Source: Candidatus Gastranaerophilales bacterium (lineage in GTDB: Bacteria > Cyanobacteriota > Vampirovibrionia > Gastranaerophilales > Gastranaerophilaceae). From it: a stretch of DNA of 64,000 bases. Every line of letters begins with the position of its first letter. Positions within the stretch are counted from its first letter, which is position 1. The stretch covers positions 62,001-126,000 of the forward strand of contig CALUSI010000004.1 of the NCBI GenBank assembly GCA_944323395.1, read 5' to 3'. Shown piece by piece: positions 18,113-27,026 of the stretch. The translations under genes were made by a program, and so were the position numbers. The notes beneath the pieces were generated by a model. The model searched no databases. It was not told the origin of the DNA and was given only the letters and a program-made list of their open reading frames with translations.

Positions 18113-20025
18113 TCCAAACCAAAACCAAGTATCAAGAAAATTGAAAGAATATGAAACATATTTATTTCTTTAAAAATAAGACTCACAAATGCAAATGAAA
18201 AACTTGCCGCTAATATTGATGGTAAAACGATTCTTATCGATTTTAAAAAGTTTTTATAAATAATACTTAGTACAATTACAAGAATAAATAAAATCGGCAA
18301 AATTAACCTTATACATTTTACTCTATAGTCCTTAATTTTACTTGATATATCTGATTTTAAATCAATATATTGTATTCCGTTAACTCCTTCTATATCAGGC
18401 TTATTTTCATCATTTAAAATCATTAATGATTTATTTTTATCAATCATAAACTCAGACAAAATAGAATATTTTTCATCATAATCAATATATTCAAATTTAT
18501 CATTCAATAGTTTATCTCTTTGCTCTTTTGTTAAAAATTGAGCATATTTATTAAGAGAATTACTATACAGATTTTCTATCAAGGTTTTATTTTCAAATTG
18601 TCTTTTCCTAGAAGGAATATACTTGGAAACAGATTGATAATTCTTTAATTTTTTGGAAATAATTTCTTCTTTTTGAAGGATATCTTCAAATGATTTTCCC
18701 TCAACAACTAAAAATGTTTGCTTAAAATTAGAATTTGTAACTTGCGCAAAAAGTTTTTCAGCATATGCAAGTTCCTTAGATGGCACATACATATTTTTTA
18801 TATTGTCATCAAATTTTAAATTAATAAACCCACAAATTATAACAATTATCACAATACTTATTATGAATTTTTCATATCTTATATTTATATCAATTTTTCG
18901 TTCGAAATCATTTAAAAAGTACTTACATATTAATGGATAAAATAAAACAACAAATAAATATACACTAATTAAACCAACTACAGTAAAGACAGAAATTTGT
19001 TTCAGTAAATCCATTTGAGAAAATATTAACACTATAAAAGCACAGGAAGTTGAAAGCAAGCTTAATGTTAAGCTTTTAATAATTTTTTTCAAATCTTTTT
19101 CTACAAAATAGTGAAGAGAATAATCTATACAAATACCAATTAATGTTGTAGAGAATACAAATGTCAGAATATGAACCTTATCAAACAATAATGAAACTAT
19201 TGAAAACCCTGAAAAAATACCAATAAATAAACTGACAAATGCAGGTATTATAAGTTTTATATTTCTAAAATAAAAATAAAACAGAGCAAATAGAAATATT
19301 GAAGATAATATACAAATAATATTTATTTCGGACATAGAAGCAGAACTTGCATAATATGAATGAATAGGGACTCCTGTCAGATAAACTTTTGAACTTGATT
19401 GACCGTTTAATGAATCAACCATAGAAACCAGATTAGCTATTTTTTCATTTGCGGTTGTGGGGGATAGTGTATCAATATTGGACTCTAACAGTATATATTT
19501 ATAATATTTATCCTTAAATTGAACTATATCTCCACTTGCTATCAAATTTATATTTGAAAGACCGGTTATATAATCGGTAAAAAGTAGAAAAGGATCCTCT
19601 TCTATAGGAAGAACAGAAATCCCAATAGGATTAATTAATCTTTCGAAAGCTTCTTTTTCTACTGTTTCATAATCTTTTCTCATAATTAATTCTCTGGTTC
19701 TTCCTGAAAGAAAATTATTATGATACTTTTTATAAAAATTAAATCCTTCAAGATAATCAAAACTTTTATTCCTAAAAGATTTCTTATCAACTTTTTCTAT
19801 AAATACTTTTGCTAACTCGTCACAATCTTGATAAAATTTTGATTCTATTAGAACATTTATTTTTGAAGAAAACCTGCTATTCAAATTCATAATTAATTCT
19901 GAATGTTCATTATCAGGTAAAACCGCCTTTAAAATATTAGTTTCCGTTTTTGCAGGATTAAAAACAGTTAAAAAGCTTAACAGAAGAAAAAAGAATATAA
20001 ATAATATTCTAAAAAACTTAATCAT
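17893..20025 (-). CDS. apeM: MMPL/RND-type exporter, ApeM-like
   Basis: A 710-residue RND-superfamily transporter: TM1, a large periplasmic loop (about 30-230), five to six helices (235-390), a second loop (415-570) and a final helix bundle (575-700). The conserved CIDYSLHYFVE and LDYSIFRASG segments mark TM4-like positions of the two halves. In aryl polyene clusters this family moves the lipid-linked polyene out of the inner membrane, together with the LolA-like carrier upstream. The stop lies 220 bases inside the opposite-strand phosphopantetheinyl transferase gene. Three bases separate it from the lolA-like gene. Confidence 0.88.
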   Translation of the reverse strand: MIKFFRILFIFFFLLLSFLTVFNPAKTETNILKAVLPDNEHSELIMNLNSRFSSKINVLIESKFYQDCDELAKVFIEKVDKKSFRNKSFDYLEGFNFYKKYHNNFLSGRTRELIMRKDYETVEKEAFERLINPIGISVLPIEEDPFLLFTDYITGLSNINLIASGDIVQFKDKYYKYILLESNIDTLSPTTANEKIANLVSMVDSLNGQSSSKVYLTGVPIHSYYASSASMSEINIICILSSIFLFALFYFYFRNIKLIIPAFVSLFIGIFSGFSIVSLLFDKVHILTFVFSTTLIGICIDYSLHYFVEKDLKKIIKSLTLSLLSTSCAFIVLIFSQMDLLKQISVFTVVGLISVYLFVVLFYPLICKYFLNDFERKIDINIRYEKFIISIVIIVIICGFINLKFDDNIKNMYVPSKELAYAEKLFAQVTNSNFKQTFLVVEGKSFEDILQKEEIISKKLKNYQSVSKYIPSRKRQFENKTLIENLYSNSLNKYAQFLTKEQRDKLLNDKFEYIDYDEKYSILSEFMIDKNKSLMILNDENKPDIEGVNGIQYIDLKSDISSKIKDYRVKCIRLILPILFILVIVLSIIYKNFLKSIRIVLPSILAASFSFAFVSLIFKEINMFHILSIFLILGFGLDYSIFRASGVKNSSGAILLSCATSVFSFALLSFTSFKLISSLGVILSIGLLSSYILSLVLIPASGFEENKDNI

Positions 20026-20027
20026 TA

Positions 20028-20558
20028 CTACTTACACTGCATAAACTTTATTTTTGTACTACCGTTATTAACTGTATTTATCAATATTTCATCAATATTA
20101 TCCTGCCCGATAATAATGATATTCTTTAATTGAACTCTTGAAGGAGAATCACTTTTGGGAACTAATCCAAGAATCCATTTTGAATTGTTATTTTTGAAGA
20201 ACAAATCAAAATTCTTCTCAACATAAGAAAATTCTTTTTTTGAAATTCCGATTATTATATCATTAACGTATTTATTCTCTTTAGATGTGTATGAAGTTGT
20301 ATATTTTACAGGGTATTCGGTATTAAAAATCACACCTTTTCTCAAAATAAACTGAAAAGTACCGCCCGACTTAATGACTTGATTTGAATTCGAAAGAAAC
20401 TTTTCCTGTTCAAAATCACAGATAACATCCTTAAACTGAGGAATTTTAATACTATCAACAGAAACTTTATTATTAAAAACATCTACATTTGCAAATGCAT
20501 TATTAAAACAATAAATATAAATAAAGCAAACAATTATAAACTTAAAAAGTATTTTCAT
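20028..20558 (-). CDS. apeL: LolA-like periplasmic carrier, ApeL-like
   Basis: A 176-residue protein with a clear signal peptide (hydrophobic core to about residue 20, AFA cut). The body has the LolA/outer-membrane-lipoprotein-carrier pattern: CDFEQEKFLS, GGTFQFILRKGVIFNT (strands of an open barrel that holds acyl chains). In aryl polyene clusters such a protein is paired with the MMPL exporter and probably ferries the lipidated pigment across the periplasm. It sits between thioesterase and exporter with gaps of only 2-3 bases. Confidence 0.85.
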   Translation of the reverse strand: MKILFKFIIVCFIYIYCFNNAFANVDVFNNKVSVDSIKIPQFKDVICDFEQEKFLSNSNQVIKSGGTFQFILRKGVIFNTEYPVKYTTSYTSKENKYVNDIIIGISKKEFSYVEKNFDLFFKNNNSKWILGLVPKSDSPSRVQLKNIIIIGQDNIDEILINTVNNGSTKIKFMQCK

Positions 20559-20561
20559 ACA

Positions 20562-20975
20562 TTAAACTTTACAACAAGAAAGCTTTTTTTTCAATTTTTC
20601 TGGGGCTTCATATATACTTTGCATTGAATTAATATCAACACAAATTTGCATTGTTTTCGCTTTGAATAATTTTTCACCTGTCTTATTATCAAAAATAGTA
20701 TATTTTATAATTAAACAAGGTTCTATTTCTTCAAGAGTTGAAACAATTTTAAGTTCTTGATTAAATCTGCAAGGTTTTATATATTTCATTTCCATAGTAG
20801 CAATTGGAAATGCCAATCCGTCACTATGCATATCTATATAACTGTACCCGAGTTTATTAAACAAATCACTTCTTGCGGACTCAATATACTTAACATAGTT
20901 TCCATGCCAAACTACATTCATTGGGTCTAAATCATAAAATTCAACATTTAATATTTTTTCTGATTGAAAATACAT
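20562..20975 (-). CDS. apeK: Hotdog-fold thioesterase, ApeK-like
   Basis: A 137-residue 4-hydroxybenzoyl-CoA-thioesterase-type hotdog protein. The catalytic Asp region reads FYDLDPMNVVWHGNYVKYIE, the family hallmark. It would release or edit acyl-ACP intermediates of the polyene. Start: I take the ATG at 20975, with AGGAG five bases upstream, rather than an upstream start at 21029 inside the AMP-ligase gene. It follows the ligase-dehydratase gene by 26 bases. Confidence 0.87.
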   Translation of the reverse strand: MYFQSEKILNVEFYDLDPMNVVWHGNYVKYIESARSDLFNKLGYSYIDMHSDGLAFPIATMEMKYIKPCRFNQELKIVSTLEEIEPCLIIKYTIFDNKTGEKLFKAKTMQICVDINSMQSIYEAPEKLKKKLSCCKV

Positions 20976-21001
20976 AAGTACTCCTAAACTTATTTTTATC
21001 C

Positions 21002-22549
21002 TCAAAGAACAAATATACCAGATGAACAAACTTTATCATCAGCCAGATAGGTAAATTCAATGGATGATTCTTTCTTAGTTAATTTTAACATAACTTTTTC
21101 GTCTGCCTTAATAATACTGGAGAATTTAATTTTTTTAGCTTCTAAAACAGGAATATCAGTTTTAAATATTTTTTTTGCAAAATAATTAGCATAAAATAAT
21201 TGGACAACCCCGGGTAAAACCGGCATTATGGGGAAATGTCCCTGAAAGAAATTAGAATTTTTCCTAAAAATCAAACCCAATTCTGCCTCATTTGCATTTT
21301 GCGTTCTGCTAAATATAAAAGGATAAGATAAATTCATTGAAAAAATTTGTTCAATCTCGATTTTATCTGTTTTTCCTGATTTTGTCTTTGGAATTTCATC
21401 AATAAAACGCCATTTTTTGGGAACAATTTCACTATATTTCAAAAGGTATTCTTTTAATTTTTTTTCATTTAATGAACTATCTGAAGTAACTATAGCACAA
21501 GCCAAAACATCCTTATATTTAAAACAATATGCATCAACAACATCCTTATTTTGCTTCAATATTGTTTCAATTTCCTCTAAAGAAACCCTTTTTTCTTTTA
21601 TTTTAACCATTCTATCACTACGACCTTGAATAATAAATTCATTATCCGAAACTTTTTTTACAATATCAGACATTTTAACTTCCTCTTCAGGAAAGAAATC
21701 TGATTTAACAACAATACAATCATCTTCTGAAATAAAATATCTAACATCAGAAAAACATCTGAAGTTTTCCTTATAATTTCTATAAGCAATAACTCCAGAT
21801 TCAGTACTTCCATACACTTCTAATACTTTTATTTTTTCTGCAAAAAAATCAGCAACACTATCTTTCAATCTGTCCCCTGCAGTAATTATTTTTCGGGGCA
21901 CTATAGGAAAACAAACATTATACTTCGACATTTTTTCCAAAAAGGATGGGGTTGAAATTAAAATATAAGGATTTATTTCAGTTATTTGTTCTGGAAATTC
22001 TATTCTATCTACATTAATAATATGCCCAATATAAAAAGGAAGCATGAAATGAAAAGTAAGTCCAAATAAATGAGACATAATAGTTGTAGAGTAAAAAATT
22101 TCATTATTTTCAAAATTGAATTCTTTAGAAATACATTTAGCTTCTTCTTCTAAATTGTAAAAATTCTTTTGTATCATTTTGGGTACAGATGTTGAACCTG
22201 ATGTAAAAAGATTTATATAAGTATTTTTAATATCTATTTGTTCAAATTTGTAAGTTTCTGCTTTTTCTGTCTTTGATGGAAGAATATAATCAAAATTCAA
22301 CATTGATAATCTGTTTTTATCAGTTAAAAGATAAATATTTTTCTTTGAAAATATTGCCGCAAAAAAATTTATAACAAATTCAAAGCTATCATCACCCAAA
22401 AGAACAACCGAATTAGCAGCTTCTTTTTCAAAAATATTTTTTTGACCATAAACATATTTTTTTAAATCAGAAAAAGTAATGTTCTTTTTATCTTTTATTA
22501 GAACAATATTTTTATCATATTCAGTTGTATAAAATTTTTCCAGAATCAT
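21002..22549 (-). CDS. apeH: AMP-ligase fused to hotdog dehydratase (ApeH-ApeI fusion)
   Basis: A 515-residue two-domain protein. Residues 1-395 are an acyl-CoA/acyl-ACP synthetase: LFTSGSTSVPK (P-loop), EVYGSTESG, and KTKSGKTDK with the catalytic Lys near residue 390. Residues about 405-515 are a FabZ/FabA-like hotdog dehydratase with FQGHFPIMPVLPGVVQL. The ligase would activate the aryl starter acid and load it on an ACP; the dehydratase would form double bonds, likely with the ApeP-like subunit. In studied APE systems these are two genes, so the fusion is unusual as far as I know. Its start overlaps the membrane-protein gene by 4 bases. Confidence 0.87.
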   Translation of the reverse strand: MILEKFYTTEYDKNIVLIKDKKNITFSDLKKYVYGQKNIFEKEAANSVVLLGDDSFEFVINFFAAIFSKKNIYLLTDKNRLSMLNFDYILPSKTEKAETYKFEQIDIKNTYINLFTSGSTSVPKMIQKNFYNLEEEAKCISKEFNFENNEIFYSTTIMSHLFGLTFHFMLPFYIGHIINVDRIEFPEQITEINPYILISTPSFLEKMSKYNVCFPIVPRKIITAGDRLKDSVADFFAEKIKVLEVYGSTESGVIAYRNYKENFRCFSDVRYFISEDDCIVVKSDFFPEEEVKMSDIVKKVSDNEFIIQGRSDRMVKIKEKRVSLEEIETILKQNKDVVDAYCFKYKDVLACAIVTSDSSLNEKKLKEYLLKYSEIVPKKWRFIDEIPKTKSGKTDKIEIEQIFSMNLSYPFIFSRTQNANEAELGLIFRKNSNFFQGHFPIMPVLPGVVQLFYANYFAKKIFKTDIPVLEAKKIKFSSIIKADEKVMLKLTKKESSIEFTYLADDKVCSSGIFVL

Positions 22550-22947
22550 ATTATGTTTTTCTTTTTCAAAATCATCCTAATTATATACTCAACACATAAC
22601 AAAGTCCCGATTAATAAATAAGCTATAAATCCATTATATACAGCCCAAAATTTTGTACTCATAAAAACAGAGATTAAAGACATCAAAAAATTAAAAAAAG
22701 TAAGGCCACTCCATATATAAGTTAAATGTCTAGTATAAATTATAGCATTTGGTGATAATTCGCCATCTACTGCCTTCGCAAATTTTTGAATAACCGTTTC
22801 TTTTGAAAAAATTGAGATAAAAAATACCAAAAATACAGTCAAATTAGCAAAAACAGGATATAACTTTACTACAAATAATTCTGTATAATGAAATAAGCAA
22901 ATTATAAAAAGAGTAATACATAAAGAAACCAAAAGTTTCAATCTCAT
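22546..22947 (-). CDS. apeG: COG4648-type membrane protein, ApeG-like
   Basis: A 133-residue membrane protein with four predicted helices (about 5-22, 28-48, 74-95, 99-126). The motif YTRHLTYIWSGLTFFN and the WAVYNGFIAYLLIGTLLCVEYIIR segment are typical of COG4648, a family found almost only in aryl polyene and related clusters. Function is unknown. It overlaps both neighbours by 4 bases, as expected inside a tightly coupled operon. Confidence 0.85.
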   Translation of the reverse strand: MRLKLLVSLCITLFIICLFHYTELFVVKLYPVFANLTVFLVFFISIFSKETVIQKFAKAVDGELSPNAIIYTRHLTYIWSGLTFFNFLMSLISVFMSTKFWAVYNGFIAYLLIGTLLCVEYIIRMILKKKNII

Positions 22948-23198
22948 TTTAAAAGCTCTTCTACTGCATTTACCACATCATTAATTGTACGAATTTCTTT
23001 AAAATCTTCCGGTTTAATTTTTTTATTAGTAAAAAATTGTAACTTTACTGCAAGATCAACAGCATCTATACTATCAAAATCAAGATCTTCAAATAGATTT
23101 GCATCCGGATTTATAAGATCTTTCTGAATTTCAAATTCATCAACTAATATTTCTAATAATTTATCATAAATTTCTTGTCTATTATATTGCTTACTCAC
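22944..23198 (-). CDS. apeF: Acyl carrier protein 2, ApeF-like, GTG start
   Basis: An 84-residue acyl carrier protein with the phosphopantetheine site in DFDSIDAVDL. It carries the growing polyene. I start at the GTG at 23198 because AGGAG lies eight bases upstream; an ATG at 23216 would add six residues and has no ribosome binding site. The GTG start overlaps the stop of the first ACP by 8 bases. Confidence 0.9.
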   Translation of the reverse strand: MSKQYNRQEIYDKLLEILVDEFEIQKDLINPDANLFEDLDFDSIDAVDLAVKLQFFTNKKIKPEDFKEIRTINDVVNAVEELLK

Positions 23199-23448
23199 AG
23201 GTATTACTCCTGACATAATCTGCTAATGTTTTTACAGAATAAAAATATTTTTTATTTTCTTCTTTGTTTGAGCTCATTTTTAAATTGTATTTCTTCTTTA
23301 GCGCCATACCAAGTTCCAAAGCGTCAATTGAATCTAGCCCTAAACCGTCAATAAACAAAGGTTCTTCTTCATTAATATCAGATGGAGTAATATCCTCTAA
23401 CTCCAATGATTTTATTATCAACTCTTTTATCTCTTCTTCAACTGTCAT
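23191..23448 (-). CDS. apeE: Acyl carrier protein 1, ApeE-like
   Basis: An 85-residue acyl carrier protein with the phosphopantetheine serine in GLDSIDALEL (about residue 40). Tandem ACPs are a hallmark of aryl polyene clusters; one is thought to take the aryl starter and the other the chain. The two here are clearly distinct in sequence, so recent duplication is unlikely. Confidence 0.9.
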   Translation of the reverse strand: MTVEEEIKELIIKSLELEDITPSDINEEEPLFIDGLGLDSIDALELGMALKKKYNLKMSSNKEENKKYFYSVKTLADYVRSNTCE

Positions 23449-23505
23449 TCTTATATTCCTATTCTTATTTACGCATATTTCATACTTAAAGTCAATTAAA
23501 GCAAA

Positions 23506-24729
23506 TTAAACAATTTTAAATATTAAAGATGTATTTATTCCTCCAAAAGCAAAGTTATTAGACATTATTATTTTCGCATCTAATTCTTGCCCTTGATCTT
23601 TTATATATCCTAAAGGAGCACAGTTTTCATCAACATTATGCAAATTTATAGTAGGGGCAAACCATTTTTTATGAGCCATTTCAATAGACATGATAGCTTC
23701 TATTGCACCACACGCGCCAAGCGTATGGCCTGTATAACTTTTTAAAGAGCTGATAGGCACATTTCTATTGAATATTTCATATGTTGCAACAGATTCCGCA
23801 ATATCGCCATGAATAGTAGCCGTTCCATGAGCATTTACATAATCCACTTGTTCAGATGAAATCTTTGCATCTTTTAGTGCCAAAGCTAAAGCATTTTTCA
23901 TCGTTGCTTGATTTGGTGACGTAATATGAGTACCATCAGTATTTGTGCCAAACCCAATTATTTCAGCATATATTTTAGCACCACGTCTTTTTGCGTGCTC
24001 ATATTCTTCTAATATTAAAGTCCCGGCACCTCCACCTATAACTAATCCGTCCCTATCTTTATCAAAAGGCGCAGGAGTTAATTCAGGATGAGAATTTTTT
24101 TGACTTGTTGCATAAAGAGTATCAAATACAGCAATCTGAGCAGGATGGAGTTCTTCCGCACCACCAGCTATCATTACCGTTTGAAGTCCATATTTTATTG
24201 CTTCATACGCATAACCAATCCCCATAGAACCTGACGTGCAAGCAGTAGAAGTTGGAATTAACCTTCCAACCGTTTTAAAATATAATGAAAGATTTACACT
24301 TGTAGTTTGCGGCATCATCTTTACATAAGAACCGGAATTAACACTTTTTACTTCTTTCGTTACTTGCATTGAATGGAAATCAATTAATGGTTCCAATGAA
24401 CCGGATGAAGAACCATAACTTACTCCTGTTTGAGCGTTTGTAATTATATCATCACCTAACAATCCGGCATCTTTAAGAGCTTCTTCAGCTGTTGCAACAC
24501 TCATAACAGAAACTCTACCCATTGTTCTTAAAACTTTTCTGTTAAAATGTTCAGGAACAACAAAACCTCTAACAGGTGCCGAAAGCTTAGTATTCAACCT
24601 TTCATATACTTCTAAGTCTTTTGAATAAACAATACAATTTTTTAATTTTAATAAACTTTCAAAAGCTGACTTTCTTGTACAACCCAAAGGGCTTGCTAGT
24701 GCCATTCCCGTAATAACAACTCTTTTCAC
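23506..24729 (-). CDS. apeR: Beta-ketoacyl-ACP synthase, ApeR-like
   Basis: A 407-residue KAS II-type ketosynthase with a complete Cys-His-His triad: STACTSG (C164), NAHGTATIHGD and GHTLGACG. It extends acyl-ACP by two carbons from malonyl-ACP. Compared with the other ketosynthase it is full length and closest to FabF; in the characterised APE system the ApeR enzyme is a homodimer acting on early intermediates (known from family studies; role here inferred). Its ATG overlaps the stop of the ketoreductase by 4 bases. Confidence 0.9.
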   Translation of the reverse strand: MKRVVITGMALASPLGCTRKSAFESLLKLKNCIVYSKDLEVYERLNTKLSAPVRGFVVPEHFNRKVLRTMGRVSVMSVATAEEALKDAGLLGDDIITNAQTGVSYGSSSGSLEPLIDFHSMQVTKEVKSVNSGSYVKMMPQTTSVNLSLYFKTVGRLIPTSTACTSGSMGIGYAYEAIKYGLQTVMIAGGAEELHPAQIAVFDTLYATSQKNSHPELTPAPFDKDRDGLVIGGGAGTLILEEYEHAKRRGAKIYAEIIGFGTNTDGTHITSPNQATMKNALALALKDAKISSEQVDYVNAHGTATIHGDIAESVATYEIFNRNVPISSLKSYTGHTLGACGAIEAIMSIEMAHKKWFAPTINLHNVDENCAPLGYIKDQGQELDAKIIMSNNFAFGGINTSLIFKIV

Positions 24730-25454
24730 AAGTATAGCCCTCCATTAACAGAAATGACTTGTCCTGTAATATAAGCAGCCTCATCACTCATAAGATAATT
24801 AACCAAAGAAGCAACTTCTTCAGGTTTTCCAAAACGCTTCATCGGAATCATTTTTTTTACTTCTTCGGTTGGAATTTCACTTATCATATCTGTTTCAATT
24901 ACACCCGGAGCAATACAATTAACAGTAATTCCTCTTTTGGCTAATTCTAAACTCAATGCTTTGGTAGCTCCAATAATGCCCGCCTTAGAAGCCGAATAAT
25001 TAACCTGTCCTCTATTACCGCAAAGACCTGAAATAGATGACATTGTTATAATTCGTCCTTTTACTCTTTCAGAAATCATCTGCATTACAAGCGGTTTTAA
25101 TACATTATAAAATCCGCCAAGATTTGTATTTAAAACAGAGTCCCATTCATCATCTTCCATAGCCGGAAATACATTATCTTTGGCAATTCCTGCATTTAAA
25201 ACAATTCCATAATATATTCCATTCTTTTCTATATCAGAAGACAATACTTCATTACATTCTTGTCTGTTAGAAATATCAAACTGTAATATCCTGGCATTGC
25301 TTCCCAATGATATAATTTCATTCTTAACTTCTTCTGCTTTTGAAATATTCTTATTACAATGAAGAACAATATCGTAACCACTTTGGGCAAGACGCAAAGC
25401 AACAGCTTTACCGATACCGCGACTTGAACCCGTCACCAAAATTTGTTTGAGCAT
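24726..25454 (-). CDS. apeQ: 3-oxoacyl-ACP reductase, ApeQ-like (FabG family)
   Basis: A 242-residue short-chain dehydrogenase with the NADP motif TGSSRGIG, the catalytic tetrad N/S/Y/K (MSSISG, YSASK) and the FabG-type end GQVISVNGGLYL. It reduces the beta-keto group before dehydration. Nothing in the protein itself separates it from fatty-acid FabG; the cluster context does. Five bases separate it from the dehydratase stop. Confidence 0.92.
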   Translation of the reverse strand: MLKQILVTGSSRGIGKAVALRLAQSGYDIVLHCNKNISKAEEVKNEIISLGSNARILQFDISNRQECNEVLSSDIEKNGIYYGIVLNAGIAKDNVFPAMEDDEWDSVLNTNLGGFYNVLKPLVMQMISERVKGRIITMSSISGLCGNRGQVNYSASKAGIIGATKALSLELAKRGITVNCIAPGVIETDMISEIPTEEVKKMIPMKRFGKPEEVASLVNYLMSDEAAYITGQVISVNGGLYL

Positions 25455-25459
25455 TGATT

Positions 25460-25909
25460 TTACAATCCGTTTTTTAAATACTCTTCCGCGTTATCAGGCT
25501 GAAATGCATTTATTACAGCACTGGCACACTCTCCATCTACATTATAAATTAAACATTCAAACGAAACAAGTTCATTATCACAGAATATTTCATTCACTTT
25601 TACATTATATTTTTGTCCATTTTCGAACTTTTCTATCTTATTTTTGTACAGTCTGGTACCAAGTAAGAATCCTAATTTTGGTTCTTCTAATTTTGATTTA
25701 AAAAAAGCATAACAGCCTATTGTCTGAGCCATAAATTCAATACCAGCAAGATAATTTACTCCATTTATTGACTTATCAAAAAATATCTTATCTTCATTTA
25801 TTGAAAATTCTGAAATCAAATACTTTTCATCCATATTAATTTCTTTTATATCATCAATTAATATCATCGGTTTTTTATGAGGTAATATTTTTTCCAAATC
25901 GTAAGTCAT
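25460..25909 (-). CDS. apeP: 3-hydroxyacyl-ACP dehydratase, ApeP-like
   Basis: A 149-residue hotdog protein of the COG4706 type: LPHKKPMILIDDI holds the catalytic His, followed by GIEFMAQTIGCYA and KLGFLLGTRLYKN. In the characterised APE system the active dehydratase is an ApeI:ApeP heterodimer; here the ApeI part is fused to the ligase. Start is the ATG at 25909, two bases past the ketosynthase stop; an upstream start at 25972 inside that gene would add 21 residues unlike the family. Confidence 0.88.
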   Translation of the reverse strand: MTYDLEKILPHKKPMILIDDIKEINMDEKYLISEFSINEDKIFFDKSINGVNYLAGIEFMAQTIGCYAFFKSKLEEPKLGFLLGTRLYKNKIEKFENGQKYNVKVNEIFCDNELVSFECLIYNVDGECASAVINAFQPDNAEEYLKNGL

Positions 25910-25911
25910 AT

Positions 25912-26985
25912 TTATTTTCCCAAAATCAAAACAGCATTTGTTCCGCCAAAACCAAAAGCATTGCACATACATACATTCATTTTATCAGATTTATTTTTAT
26001 TTTTTTCCACCAATTTTATTTTAGGTAAATTCTCGTCATACTCACCATCATATATATGAGGAGGCATAATTCCTGTTTCCAAAACTTTTATACAAATTGC
26101 AGTTTCTATACTTGCAGATGCCCCCAAACAATGACCCGTTAATGGTTTTGTAGCTCCGGCATATACTTTATCCGAAAATATTTCATATATGGCTCGAGCT
26201 TCCATCAGGTCATTTGCAATTGTTCCTGTTGCATGCATATTAATATAATCTATATCTTCCGGTTTTAAATTTGCATCTTCTAATGACATTTTTATTGCAT
26301 TAATTGCTTGTTCAGCCTTTGGATCAGGAGTTGCAGCATTATATGCATCTGATGTTTCACCTATACCTAATAATTTTATACCTTCGGTATTTTTTTCTAA
26401 GATAAATAAAGCCCCACCTTCTCCAATATTCATACCTAACCTATTCTTTGAAAAAGGATTTGTCAAACTGTCAGTTAAGACTTCTAATGCAGAAAAACCA
26501 GCAATCGGTAATTTTGCAATTGCGTCAACTCCGCCAACAATTACACAATCACATATATCATTTTCCAATAATTTTCTTGCGGTAGAAAATGCTTTTAGAC
26601 CTGAAGAACAAGCAGTTGAAATCCCTGAAAAATAATTATCTAAACCAATTAAATCTTTTAAAAATTCCGCGGGATTTGACATTTTTAAATATTCAGTATT
26701 TGAAGTTTTCTCATATTCATCAATACCTGAATTTGTTGTTGCAATTACAACGGCAATTCTTTTCTTTCCATACTTTTCTATTACTAAATCTATTTCTTTC
26801 TTAATTTGATTATATAAATGTAATAAAAATCTATTACATCTTAAATTATATTTTTCTTCTTTTATCTCAGGCAAATCTATAGTTACATGATGCGGCAAAA
26901 GCTTACCATTACAAGCATTAAGAAATACCTCATCTATATTTTTACCCAAATTACATATTGCAGCAGCTTTTGTTATACTTATCAT
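25912..26985 (-). CDS. apeO: Beta-ketoacyl synthase, ApeO-like
   Basis: A 357-residue ketosynthase, shorter than FabF, with complete active-site motifs: STACSSG (C126), MHATGTIAND and GHCLGASAS. It heads the leftward operon. In the known APE pathway ApeO pairs with the truncated ApeC as a KS-CLF heterodimer; here that partner starts on the other strand 41 bases away. There is no Shine-Dalgarno sequence before the ATG. Confidence 0.9.
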   Translation of the reverse strand: MISITKAAAICNLGKNIDEVFLNACNGKLLPHHVTIDLPEIKEEKYNLRCNRFLLHLYNQIKKEIDLVIEKYGKKRIAVVIATTNSGIDEYEKTSNTEYLKMSNPAEFLKDLIGLDNYFSGISTACSSGLKAFSTARKLLENDICDCVIVGGVDAIAKLPIAGFSALEVLTDSLTNPFSKNRLGMNIGEGGALFILEKNTEGIKLLGIGETSDAYNAATPDPKAEQAINAIKMSLEDANLKPEDIDYINMHATGTIANDLMEARAIYEIFSDKVYAGATKPLTGHCLGASASIETAICIKVLETGIMPPHIYDGEYDENLPKIKLVEKNKNKSDKMNVCMCNAFGFGGTNAVLILGK

Positions 26986-26987
26986 TT

Positions 26988-27016
26988 TTGCATTTCACAA
27001 ACTGTTATACTAATAT
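26988..27016 (+). promoter_or_regulatory. Promoter of the rightward chain-length-factor gene
   Basis: TTGCAT, 17 bases, TAATAT. The ATG at 27027 is only 10 bases past the -10 box and has no Shine-Dalgarno sequence, so the leader would be about 4 bases. A leftward TATAAC for the apeO operon lies in the same 41-base gap. Confidence 0.5.
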
Positions 27017-27026
27017 TAATATTATC

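Noticed and set aside
23506-26985. Ketosynthase, reductase and dehydratase genes as ordinary fatty acid synthesis genes
   Set aside because: Two ACPs, COG4648, MMPL, LolA, thioesterase and AMP-ligase in the same operon do not fit a fab operon.
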